A stretch of DNA of 64,000 bases. Source: Epiperipatus broadwayi (lineage: Eukaryota; Onychophora; Udeonychophora; Euonychophora; Peripatidae). The position numbers and the translations under genes are program-made. Under the pieces are notes generated by a model that was not told the DNA's origin, did no database searches, and saw only the letters and a list, made by a program, of their open reading frames with translations. Positions 35,546 through 47,990 of this stretch are shown here, in pieces. The stretch lies in NCBI GenBank assembly GCA_028023455.1, contig JAQFVV010000968.1, forward strand, positions 80,407 through 144,406, in the 5' to 3' direction. Positions within the stretch are counted from its first letter, which is position 1; every line of letters begins with the position of its first letter.

Positions 35546-36959
35546 GTAAGCTATTGATATGACCTCTAAAATTTAAAAATAATTAAGAACTTTTATTCAA
35601 GCTTATGAACTTCTGACTTTTAAGTTTAAAATCAATTGAAATGTAATGTATATGTTTTGCGTTGATAAACATCATTTCCATTTTATTTTTTATTTGTATT
35701 AATACTTATCGTATAAATTATTTAAATGCATGAAATTTAAAGTTGGGTATAGACGTTGCATAGATTCATTAGCGGTTAATTATGTTGCTGTTTCATAGTT
35801 GATTGGAATATATGTCATCAATGTCTCTGCAGCATCTTACGATGAATGCTAGTGGGTTTTTGCATTCCCTATGCAATTGACATTATCGATGATTTTGTAT
35901 TTTGATTGGTTGTGTTTATTTTGAGATGTTTTTGACCATGGAATCTGTGCGGCCGATCTATACTTGACATTATAAAACAAATTGTATAAAATTCATCTGT
36001 GCAAATGTAATTAAATGTTAAATTTAAGTCAGGCATGAATGGCTATATAGATTTGTAAAGTTATATATATAGTTTAAGGGAGGGTAATCTTGGGTTATTC
36101 ATTTTGTAGTTGAATTGGCTCAATGAATTGGATATATTTGTGTAATTAGTAGATGAAGTATGAGATCCGCTATGGGCAGGATTGCATATATATGCCACAC
36201 ACCTTCTGTTTGCCTATGGATGGGTTTGTAAGTCAGCAAAGACCACAGTCCATTTCCTATGAAATTTTTTGTTTATTATTCTACTCGCCAACTGATGTAG
36301 CATTCCTGTTGGTGGAGAGACAATGTCTTTTCTAACTCTACTTACTGTTCAGATGTACATTCCTGACAGTATAGTATTTTTTGTTGTCGTATTTTCATGC
36401 TACATTGAATACATAAATGTATCAGATGAATTGATGCTGTTTTGACTGCGAACTTTTGGCCTAAGGTTAAATAAGGGAAAGAATATTTTCTTGTCAAATG
36501 CAGATCTATGTAGTCTATTCATATTCGACTCACTAAATAAATATTAAACTCCTTATTGCAATCTATTTAAATGTAAATTTAAAGATTAATATAAAAATCT
36601 AAAATGTTAAACTTATTCCTCAAATTAGAATGATTTTATATGTGTGTAAATAAATATTTTTATGTGTTAATTTCTGGCAGTAGCTTTTATTATTTTTTAT
36701 ATTTAAGATATAAAGTTATATTTTATAATCTCTGCTGTTACACTGAGCTAGTGACTTGGGCTAATGATCTGAATATTTAAAATAAAGTGGAATCTTAACA
36801 GCACATATCTGCCTACTTTATAACTTTTTCTAGGCTCAAATGCCTAGATGGCGCCCCTGTAGTGCAGATTGCGGTTAGATTCGATCTTCACTTTCTTTCC
36901 GATCGTTACAATATATATATTGTACCGGTCGAAACCCACCACCACCGCACGTCAAATCG

Positions 36960-39900
36960 GATTCAAACTCAGCTGAACCAAAACTGAATTCAAACCCAAC
37001 TCAACAGCTCAGATAGCAGAAATCGACGGCACAGTGCTATGCGCCAAGAACTAGCTCAACGGTTGGTGAGGACTAGAGACCCTTTTACTGACACGAATAT
37101 CAATTAACTTTGACTACTTTTAAATCGAATCATATGTATGTTCGGGTTGCCAACACAGACAGCGAGTATTAACATTTAAATAATTATAAAAGAATGATGA
37201 ACTGAGAAACCAAGTATGTTAGAAAATATTTAATAAGAATAATTTGTTTCGTTTCCATAAAACATAGAATGCATTAATTACCTCTAGTCTTTAAGAGAAT
37301 TTACAAATATAATAAGAGTGGCGGTCCTTATCATATGCCAACAATTATTACACAACATAGAATTCTATGTCTATGCCCCCAACGAGAAATATAAAGGCAG
37401 ATAAAGGTATTCATTAAGAACGGAAATGATTGTTCTAATTTTATTACGGTGGAATGTGAGATTTATTTTCACATTCGGAAATCTATTCATGAAGAGCAAA
37501 AACGTATTTTAGGGCATAACTTTAAAATTGATTTGAAACTTATTGAATTAATAATATATTTGAGAATTTGTTCGACTTTAATTTAAATCACTTCATCATG
37601 AATTACGAGCATGGAGCGGGTTTTACCGGAACAAAGAGGCAATGGTGCTTGACGAATTACGAGGCAGAGAGTAAAATTTAAAGATGATCGCTAGTCGATG
37701 ATCGAAGTCCTATGGCGGCTTGCATTTGGCAAGTCTTACGCCCTTTGACTAATGAATCGGAAAGGAAGTACTTTCTTCCTCGAGAAATTTAAATAAGAGA
37801 ATATGATCACCGACCAGCCTAACGGAGCGGAAGATGGCCCTACGTCAGCAACGTTTGATGATGATGACTTGATAGTCATCGTTGAAAAATAAAACCCATG
37901 TAGAATGCTCTACGTGATGACTTGACCAATTAATTAAAGTCAAACGAGCTTTTATCGAACTATTTTAAAACATTTATAAACTATATTAATTATGCCCTAA
38001 TATCGTGCCCTTCCTGAATATTAATATAAAATAACAAAAGTGGAATTAAAATACATTTAACCCTTTATCGACCCTTTTTGCAATAAAAACATTTAAGGTT
38101 ATATTCGAATAAATATATATTAGTGGAACAAGAAATCAATATTTTAACATTTTGTGAGTATATAAACACTTGTAACTTAGGAGCTGGGGACATAGGTGAA
38201 AAACGGAGCTAATAATTTATTATTAGCCAATTATAAAAATAGTAAACATGTAATATTTTCTTTCGACTCGATGATTAATAGAACTTATAAATTTAGTTCT
38301 AATGGGCGAGAATAACTATTTAAAATTTATATTATCTTATTTGCGTGAGGCAAATGGAACAAAGGAGCTCATCGAGTTGAAAGATTATTGGCATATAATT
38401 TTAAATAAACGACATTAATAAAGCATACAATATATATATATATATATTAAATGAACCGCCAGGTAAGAAAAGAAAAGTTTAAAGACTAGAGATTGAAAGA
38501 ATTACAATATAAATTTATAGTAGCATTTTATAAAGATTTTTACATTAAAGAATAAAGGAGCTCTTAATAAGGAGTGTAAAATAAAGTTCGAACTGGCCAG
38601 AAAGTTTAACGTTCATTAGAGAAATATATTACCCTTCCGTGCTTGTCCTTAAGTTACTCCTCCAAGTTGTTGAAAATGTAGGCACCATTGATTGATTATT
38701 GGAACAGCATTTTAGTAGCCTCCATAATTTTAGCAGAATGATCGGTCCGGAAAAGATTCAGCAGCTCCATCGAAGATTTCTAGGGACTTTAGGAACCGTA
38801 GCCAGATCCCTGATGTTCTAGCCCTCTATCATGATGAAATACAATTTTTATATGCACAGAGTTCACTGCACTACTCTACAACAAAGCTAGCCTTTTTCCT
38901 GACTTTTCAGGGCTATATATACTGTTCACTGATGCCTCCGGCTAGCGCTCATTTTATTATCAATGTGTTTTTTTATAATTAGTTGTTTTCAAATACATTC
39001 CCTCGATAAGGCTTTCAAACTAATTAGCTTGAATTCCTTCTCTAATTGAAAATGAATTCTTAAAATCTGAAAATGATTTAATTAGAAAAATGAATCCTTA
39101 TCTTTTTCCAATTCATAAAGCTTTACTATTGTTTTTAAGAATTTTAAAGCTTATCGAAGGAATGTAGCTTTTAATCACCGAAACTTTACAAATTATTTAA
39201 AGGTGAAAAAAAACAAGTATTCCCGACGCAATGAAACTTTCGAACAATTATATATATTTAATATTTACAAATATATATACGCACAATCCACGCAATTTAA
39301 TATATATAAATTCATGAATATTTTATCATGAATTTATTTAGAGAATTGATCAATTTTAAACTAAACTAATTAATTTTGCTATGCATTTGAAATAAGTTAT
39401 TCATTATGGAAATTAGCGTGGATTGAACGTATACAGCCCCATTGCATCGGAAATTTAAGGTTAGTATTAGGGTAAATAACATGAAGCTAGGATCAAACTC
39501 AGATCCGACTGCTTCAATATTGTGCCCTTTTCTTTAGGTCATAATTAATTCATTATAGAAATTTACTAAAAAAATTTAAATTTAGGATATGTTCTCTTTG
39601 TGTAATGATTATATTATATTGATAATCTTTGAAAAGTTCAATTTAAAGCAAAATAAAGATATGTAATACCTAACATTGTGCTAGATAAAATGAAAACGGT
39701 TAAATAAATCTAAATGTATTAATTGCATATGGTTGGGAAAGCTGGCCATAATAAATAATGTAGCAATAAATGTTTAAAATACATTTTAAAAGTTGAATTT
39801 TAATAGTTAAAACTTGTAATTAAATAAATACTATATTTTAAAGCATAAATTATATCTAATAATTATATTTAATATTATATGTTTTAAAAGTAATCTTTGT

Positions 39901-42900
39901 GGCAGGAAAATTTATATTTAATTTTATGTTTTCAAAATTATTATTCCAAATTTTATTTTTATATTATTTATTTAATATAATAATTGTTGCAATTAACATT
40001 TAATATTTCCCAGACAGAATTTTGATATAGACTGCCTTGATTGTAAGTCATGTGATATGTATACAGTTATACATGCATGCTTAGTAGTGTTTGTTTTAAC
40101 AGTTTCAAAAACTTACATTAAAAAATTACACTATAAAATTGAAGATAGTTATTTACCTATCACAAGAGCAAATATTAAATTAATTGTTATAAAGTATTTA
40201 AATAGTTTTTATAAAACGAATGCAGTTAATAAAAAGTAAATATTTTATTTAGAGAAAATAGATACATTAAAAATAAAAGGTGGAATAAATTGATAAATAT
40301 TGTTTTCTAAAAGTCATTCTAAAATGTTTAATTAATTTTGGTAAAGTATAAAAATTGATTTAAAATTAATATTTTAAGTAATATTTTTAATAAAAATGAG
40401 TCATATTTTATTTTTTTAATAATTAATTGTGTGATAATGAAGTTATATGCAAATTAAGCTATCAGGTGAAAAGCATAATCCACCAATAAAATGATGTATT
40501 TATTTGGGTATAAATACTGTTGCACATTTAGTTCAGGTGGTGTGATTCTTTCTAAAATTGTTGTGATTCTTTCTAAAATTTTGTGCTTCTTTTTAAAATT
40601 TTTTTGTTTTTTAGTCAATTTTAATGTTATAATAGCTCTCTTGTAATTCCTTTGCAACTGGTAAGGATACCAAGTTTAAGTATAAAAGTTAAATTCCCTT
40701 GCCAGAATTTTCATCGAAACTTAATTCAGCTTCACATTAAAATATGGAAATACCAACGAGAAGTACCAACCTATTTTAAAAGATTTTAAAAGTAAATAAT
40801 ATTATAAATAATAATATAGTATTAATGATTTTAACAAGAACTCTTTTATTAAATAAGGACGTATATTGGACATTATGTGGAAAGCTTAACAAGAAAGCTA
40901 CTCGAACATTTAAATTAATAATGCATTTTCTAGTAGTGAGATAATTGTATCAGAAACTGATAAATAATACGACAAAACTCTTAATAAATCCTTCAATATG
41001 AGGAGATTAAAATTATGAAGGTAAAATTTAAAAAATGTTTATCTTTATGAGGAAAACATTATGGATAATTTTAAAAACTGTCATAAACTGGTAGCTAAAT
41101 AAAAATAGTTATTTTAAAACATATGCAGTAAGTCTATAATTTTATTAGACTATACTCGTTGTAATAATTTATTGAAAAAGAACTGATAATTGAAATTATG
41201 ATGAAAATAACTATACTTGGATAAAAAAATGATAAATATCCTGACAAATAAAACTCTATAAATAAAGGGACTATTAATAATAAGTAATTCTTAAATTCTG
41301 AAATAATATTTAAAAAATTGCGTATATCCAGATATCCAAAGTCAAGTCGCTGAATCTAAGACACAACCAATCCGGCATAAAATTCTAAGGATCGAAACTT
41401 CGAAGTGTTCTTTTCTAATATTATAGTTTGTTTATTATTTCAATAATCCTTGTTCTGGATAGTAGAGACTATGAATTATTATTCTACGAACTTTTGCAGA
41501 ACACATCAATGATTATTTTTGCTAATTTTTTAGATTTTTTTTTAGACATCGCCTTATTATTTTTTATCATTTATTTTTAAAACTTTGTCATGTTGGAAGG
41601 AGTACTGAGCATGCTCAATTTCGGGGGGAGTTTTGTTTTGTTTCTCATAGTCAAGTATCTGAACAAATACCTAGCAACAAAGGTTTGGAGGTTTTAATCG
41701 CTCCTAAAGAAAAATTTTTAAAAAAAAAAAAAAATTCAAGGAAATAAAAACATTTTGTTTATTTGTGTAAAGGACAATTCAACATAAGAAGTCTACGTAA
41801 TTATGTCTTGATTTTTTATTAACCTTAATTATAAGTGTAATATTATTTAATTGTTAGAATAGGTACATAAATATTAATTTAGTCACTAATAATATATTTT
41901 TATAATAAATATTTTTGATAATTTTAAATAAGTTAACATTTAAGTGTGATAGTATGAATTTATATTATATTATGCAATGTTTATTTTAATTAGTGAGCAA
42001 GAAGACATCATAAGTGATTAACAAGTTGATATCACTTAGGTAATAGTTGTACATATTGATATGTTATGATGTATTTTTTTTTGCAGATTATCAACGAATT
42101 ATATAATGATAAAGTAGGAATGTTGGGTTATGTGTGAACGCATTTTTTACACACATTAAACATAAGATTAGAATTCATTTATTCTAAGGATATGCATACT
42201 CTTATTTCATATTACTAGTATAATATAACATGATAATAAATAATTATATGATTCTTTTATGAAGAACTTTTAATATTTCTTAGATATTTAAAGTATGGAT
42301 AATAATCATTTTTGTATTGTGTTCAAGAATATTGGATAGGAAAGTAAAGTAACCTTTTTCTTGTTGATTGGTTGAGATCGTTATAATTACGACTGAATTT
42401 TATTTGTTATTTTGACCATGTTAGTATCAATGTCGATGTAGATTTGATAAATCTATATGAAGATTTTATAAGATAGTGACTTGGTAATAATTTTAAAAAC
42501 ATGAAACCAATGAGATGTTATTAATGTAGGATTTATTATGGGAACAGGAATAAAATGTTATGATCTTATTAAGTATACAGGTACAGTTAACAATGCCCTG
42601 TAGCTGGTATATTTTATTTGTGGGCTGTGTTTATTTTATATTGAATACTGATGTTCTAGAAAGCTGAAGAAATAGCTTTGACATCGTTGTTGGTAGCAGA
42701 GGTCATTAGACACATAGGTCATGCCTCTATTTTATGGATACACTGCGCCATGATGTCTATCTAATATGTACTATTGAGTGAGACTCTAGTTTCTTCCCTA
42801 TGCCTACACATCTATTCGCTATCACGTTTTTTTCCAAAGCAATTACATCGCACAGTATCGTATTTTTAAAAGGAAATAATAAATAATTTAGAATTTAAGG

Positions 42901-44440
42901 GCTGTTATTTAATGAATAAGATAGGTTTGTTTACTTGTGAAGATGAACAGAGCCAATGCAAAATGGAATTAAGAATCAAACTGAATAAAATAATAAAGAA
43001 TCATAGAATATGTCCTATATTTATTTTGAAAATAAAATAAATTTCATGAATGAATGCAAATAAAATGAAGTTGCTCTAAAATTTTAAATAACTTCAAATA
43101 TTTTAAAGTTATATAAGTATTGCATATTTTTTTAAAATGGATAATGTAGTAAAACGAAACAGTACAAGATAAGCATAGGAATATTTTGTATTTATTTTAA
43201 TAATTAAGAAGTGCATCAATAATTACAACTATTCCATATTAAAATAATACTAAGTAAGAGATATTGGGTATAATAATATGATTAGCAATGATGTCCGAGT
43301 ATTTTATTAATAAACCAACATTGAATATTTTGTTTAACAATGATAACATTTCAAAATGAGAAATTATTTAGTGATAAGACACATATTCGAAATGTTATTT
43401 TTGTATGCTTCGTAACCAAGGTATGCTTTAAAGGAAGCATATTGTAATGATATTTAGTAAGAGATAATATTTAGAATTAATGTAAAGTAATTGTAGATTT
43501 ATCATAGAATTTTGACGAAGATAGAAATAGAAAATTGTATTTTTTAAGTCGGAGTGAAGACTTAAATTTATGTTTCATTTATTTGTCTTATGGTGAATAA
43601 TACATTTATAATGGTACAAGACTTATTGTACAAATTGTAAATATTAAGTAGATCATTGTTTATTTTATTTGTTGTAATAACATTTTGTTAAACTTTTTTT
43701 TTCAAAATTTGTGTGTTAAGTTTATTTCTTTCCCACCCTGTAAATATTTTAAAAAACAAAGATTTGAACCAAAATATAACATTTTGCACAGAAATAAATA
43801 AAAGTATTATTTAAGAATTATAATATTTTCTTAAGATTACTTATTTAAGAATATTACATTTTACATTATCTTTATGGTCATAAGTTAATTATTATAATAT
43901 TATGAAGAATTATAATGCTATCCATTGCCACACATATATTTTTTTCAGATTATAAGATACTACCACATAATTATTGCGTTATTATATGAAAGATAAAAGA
44001 TTATATTATTTCTTTATTATTATTATTGTTATTATGGCAAATAAGAATTATAGTGGAGGAAAAGATATGTAAGATTAAATCATACAATGAAGAATATTAT
44101 TATTATTTTTTATTATTGTCATTAGTTAGGTGTGGTGGAGTATGATATCAAATCCCTTATCATGTTTTACTACAGTAATTTTGATTATCTTAAAGTAGTT
44201 TAAGAACCTGAGATTTATTTAAAATTATTTAAAAAAAGATAAGAATTATTGGTATAATTTAATGATTAGTATTGAAGTTAGAATTAGATATTTGAAAAGT
44301 AATAGGGGAGATAGTTCTTGATGAGGTAGTTCTATGAGATATTGGTAATGATCTTTTTTATTGTATCATGAAACCAGATTTAATAAATATTTATTTATTA
44401 TTTATTTATAAAAAAAATATCAATTTGGATGTAGAGAATA
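36960..44440. other. AT-rich, gene-poor body of the large element
   Basis: Apart from the RNase H-like fragment I see no protein-coding region. The sequence drifts from moderately mixed composition (36.9-38.9 kb) to very AT-rich (39-44.4 kb). Its identity as an element body rests on the inverted second copy: TGGTTGGGAAAGCTGGCCAT (39730-39749) against the reverse complement near 63790-63810, TATTGGACATTATGTGGAA (40864) against 59510-59530, and TTAGTTAGGTGTGG...GAACCTGAGATTT (44120-44220) against 56885-57000. Confidence 0.6.
38868..38944 (+). pseudogene. Fragment of a gypsy-type RNase H region
   Basis: One plus-strand frame reads LFPDFSGLYILFTDASG and then a TAG at 38942-38944. 'PDF..P.IL.TDAS' is the conserved start of the RNase H domain in Ty3/gypsy pol, where the Asp of TDAS is catalytic. 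Only about 25 codons can be followed. Sequence from about 38640 may be earlier pol, too decayed to read. It indicates an old gypsy insertion, or pol-derived DNA inside the large element. Confidence 0.5.
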
Positions 44441-45766
44441 AAATATTAATGAAAATTGGGTACTTGTGACTTTTGACCCATGTGGCCACCAAAGGCGCTG
44501 GTCGGGGTCAACCACAAAAATACTTAGAGTAGTGGCCCCAAATCAGCATTGCAAATTTCAGCTGAAAGGTGGCACTGTTCACAATGTGTAAGCACAGGAA
44601 CATTCCACCAGCTGGCTGGCAGCAAAGCTGCCCACTTGGTGGCGCTGGTCACAGTGCATAAGCCCATTTAGCTTACATCATCTGCTACCAGCAGATACCA
44701 AGAACCTAGGTGGTGCTGATTGCTGTAAACACATCTAGCTTATGTGTCGTCTGCTAACAGCGACTACCAAGATTCTAGCCCACTACGTGGTGCTGTTTCT
44801 CCATGGTTACACACGGAAAAACTACGCACTGATAGAGTTTATGTACATACTACTTAAAATATGAATAGCGTATAATGTACAGGTGTGATTAATTAAGAAG
44901 CTACAACTATTTAAATATTCTTTCAAACTTAATAGTATCACATGCTATTTCACAGTTTTATAAATGGATGTATTTTTAAATTTTTTTTTTTTTAAAAATC
45001 GATCTTTTTTTTTAATTATTTACTCTATGTCAAAATGTTATATATAAGTCGAGTGGTGAAATTTGCTATCATGGCCGCTTGAATGGCATCATAGATTTAC
45101 ATACGAAAGTACGCTATAATTAGACAGGTTTGATAAAATTATCGCGTAGAAATCCTCATAATTATTCATAAAATATTTTATTAATCTATAAGTCAATTCT
45201 AAATTTAAAAATCGATCTTTTTTTTTAATTATTTACTCTAAAAGTGGTTTTTTTTTTAAATTAAAAAAAATGTAATTTTTACAACAATCGGTTTTTTGTT
45301 TTAAAAAAAAGCTAATTTTTCCCCCTTCTTTCAAAACTAGAGACATTCTAAAGATAAAATCTAATATATTTAATTAATAGGGGCTTTACTAATGAATAGC
45401 TATGGTCAATTAGTAAATTGGATTGATTTAATAAGACAGAAACTGATATATGATGAATTATATTTATTGACAAATTCATATATACTTGATATAACCCATT
45501 ACTTAGTGTTGGATAATGCACGCAGGCATTTTATTTACTAAACAACATTACTCTAGGCCATTTAGCAAAATAAATTTGTGGCTATTATTTAATTGCGCTA
45601 ATTTTATGCTATATAATAAATCACTACATTCCACTTATTAGTTATGCCCTTTCATCATCAGTTCGAGTGGCTATTATACATGTAATCAAACCAAGTCTGG
45701 AGTGAAGTTTAATAAAACATCCGATTATGATAAATTTATATATTAAATATGGGCATATAAAGCCTC

Positions 45767-46009
45767 ACAGATAGCTTTAGATTGGAGGGGTTTTAAGAAT
45801 GTTTCTTTTTAACACCGAAGAGTTTATATTGTGGGGGGGGTGGGGGGGAAAAATTTTTTTATTATATTCTCACAACAAAAAAAAAATAATAAAAAAGAGT
45901 CTCTTTTTTTAATTATATATAAAAAAATAAAAAAAAAAAAAAATAAAAAACTTCCCCCCCTCCCAAACCAATAATAAATAAAAAACAAAACACAAAAAAA
46001 AAAAAAAAC
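45767..46009. repeat. 243-bp low-complexity insertion present in the left arm only
   Basis: Between AAGCCTC and TAGTTTTGTCAGC the right arm has nothing extra, while the left arm has a stretch with G7TG7-type runs, long A runs and a C7 run. No duplication flanks it. Composition is unlike any other sequence here. Confidence 0.8.
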
Positions 46010-47599
46010 TAGTTTTGTCAGCTTGATTAAAAGAGCCAACTCTTCTGTAGCATGAGAAATATATATATGCTACTGATGGGAATATATATATACACAAACT
46101 TTACTTTATCCCGTTCAATCTTTTAATTATGTATAATTAATAAACTTTTAAAGGACTTACGAATACTTTAATAAGAAAAATATACTTATGATTACATTCC
46201 AGGCTAGTTTAATCTTTAGTAACATAATAATTAAAGGTTGAAAGTTTGGATTTATAAGCCACATTTTATATTTACATTAATTATTTACTAAATGACAAAA
46301 TAATAATGAGCACAAATGGTCACCATTATTTATAAATTAGAGGTTTGAAATGGAGCGCTAAATGATGCTATAATTAATACAATATGAAGATTTTAAATAA
46401 TATCTTCAAAAAGTATATATTTCGTAACTAAATGCGCACGATTTCGAGACAGGCGTAATTAATAATAACTAAAATAAGCAAGAGAGAAATAAATATAACT
46501 GCAGTGATTAAATTATATAGTAAAACAAGAAGTTAATAAAGGAAATTAACAAAAGTATGTCATTTATAGAATTGAAATATTATTGATAAGACAATTTAGA
46601 AAGAGTTTACAATATAGTTAGCTAACCTGATTTTGAAGCAATAATGATTATTTTGAATTTTACACAGAGCTTTGCGATTTTAATAATTTTAAAACAGATA
46701 CTCGAGCTAGAATGAAGGTGAGTTCTTTGGCAGCTTATGGCATCTTCTCTTTAGTTGGGAGACGATTTAAGATGGTATTCCTATAGCTGGAGTTGGTGTA
46801 GTTGAATTTGAATGAAGGTGAGTTCTTTTAATGGCTTATGACATCTATTTATTATAAGCTTGTTAAGGCAACGTTGGTTGTTGCTCCGGCCTTGGAGAGA
46901 TCAAATTGCAATGTTCCATCATGGCAAAGGCAAAAATTCTTGCCTGACTAGCAGGCCACAGATAAATTAACAAATTGTCAGCTTCTCATAGTAACAGCTC
47001 TTCAAAAGCAAGATGGAGTATCTTTTCCACTAGCCTACCTTTTTGGACTTTCGTTTGCCTCAGCACCAATCGACTTTTAATTAAACAAAATCATATAATC
47101 TAATTTCTACTACTGATAAAGTCTCCGAGGTGTTATTTTTAATTTACTTTAAAAAATTATTAAAATATATAAATTATATAATTTTGATTCCGATTTCATT
47201 AATTAAATTTCTTTTTAGTTATAAAATGTTATGCTTAGCAGATAGTAACGGTATTATGATTTAATGATAACATCTTTTGTTGAAACAAATTCAATCAGTA
47301 AACTAGATTTTACTTTTACCCCAGGTGCGGTCACTAATTGATTTCTTGTTTACACAAAATTCCCATTTTTAATTATAAACTGATGACTTTTATTTTAACT
47401 AGATATAAATAACTTTTAACATATTTTCTTTATATTGTTTATTTTTAAAAAAGCAAATTTGACTGATCTTATAAAAAAAAATACTTTAGTTTCAGTTATA
47501 TCTATTAAACTTTAAATCAGAAAACCATAAATATATTATAAAAAAAACATTTTACATTATTTTTATTTAATCTTAAATATTATATGTACAAATCATTAT

Positions 47600-47990
47600 G
47601 CCATAATTTCATGGTTTAAATTATCCATCCACATATGAATATAATGCAAATATAAAATTTAAATTATCCATCCACATAATCCACATACGAATATAATACA
47701 AATATAAAATTTAAATTATCCATCCACATACGAATATAATACAAATATAAAATTCTAAATTTTATAATCCACATACGAATATAATACAAATATAAAATTT
47801 AAATTATCCATCCACATACGAATATAATACAATATGAATATAATACAAATATAAAATTTAAATTATCCATCCACATACGAATATAATACAAATATAAAAT
47901 TATCCATCCACATATGAATATAATACGAATATAAAATTCTAAATTTTATATTTGTATTATATTCGTATGTGGATGGATAATTTAAATTTT
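47600..47990. repeat. Minisatellite at the palindrome centre
   Basis: About seven units containing CCATCCACATACGAATATAA and TACAAATATAAAATTTAAAT lie left of the centre, with two inverted units right of it. Units vary by truncation. The symmetry point is near 47940. Confidence 0.85.

Larger units (their letters stand above)
34865..36912 (+). mobile_element. ~2.05-kb element with ATTGTAAC/GTTACAAT ends
   Basis: Begins ATTGTAAC after an AT stretch and ends CGATCGTTACAAT, followed by ATATAT and the start of the next element. The reverse complement of the right end is ATTGTAACGATCGG, close to the ATTGTACCGGTCG terminus of its neighbour. A subterminal TGCCTAGATG (36840-36849) is shared with the right end at 62830. 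It contains a strong TATA-type core promoter and a short ATG frame with a donor-like end (35338-35548) but no transposase that I can see. Position relative to module C shows it is an insertion. Confidence 0.55.

Noticed and set aside
45824-46097. Phe-rich minus-strand open frames
   Set aside because: Translations of homopolymer runs in the low-complexity insertion.
47600-47990. CRISPR-like or satellite array at the palindrome centre
   Set aside because: Repeats of one ~43-bp unit with truncations and no spacers.
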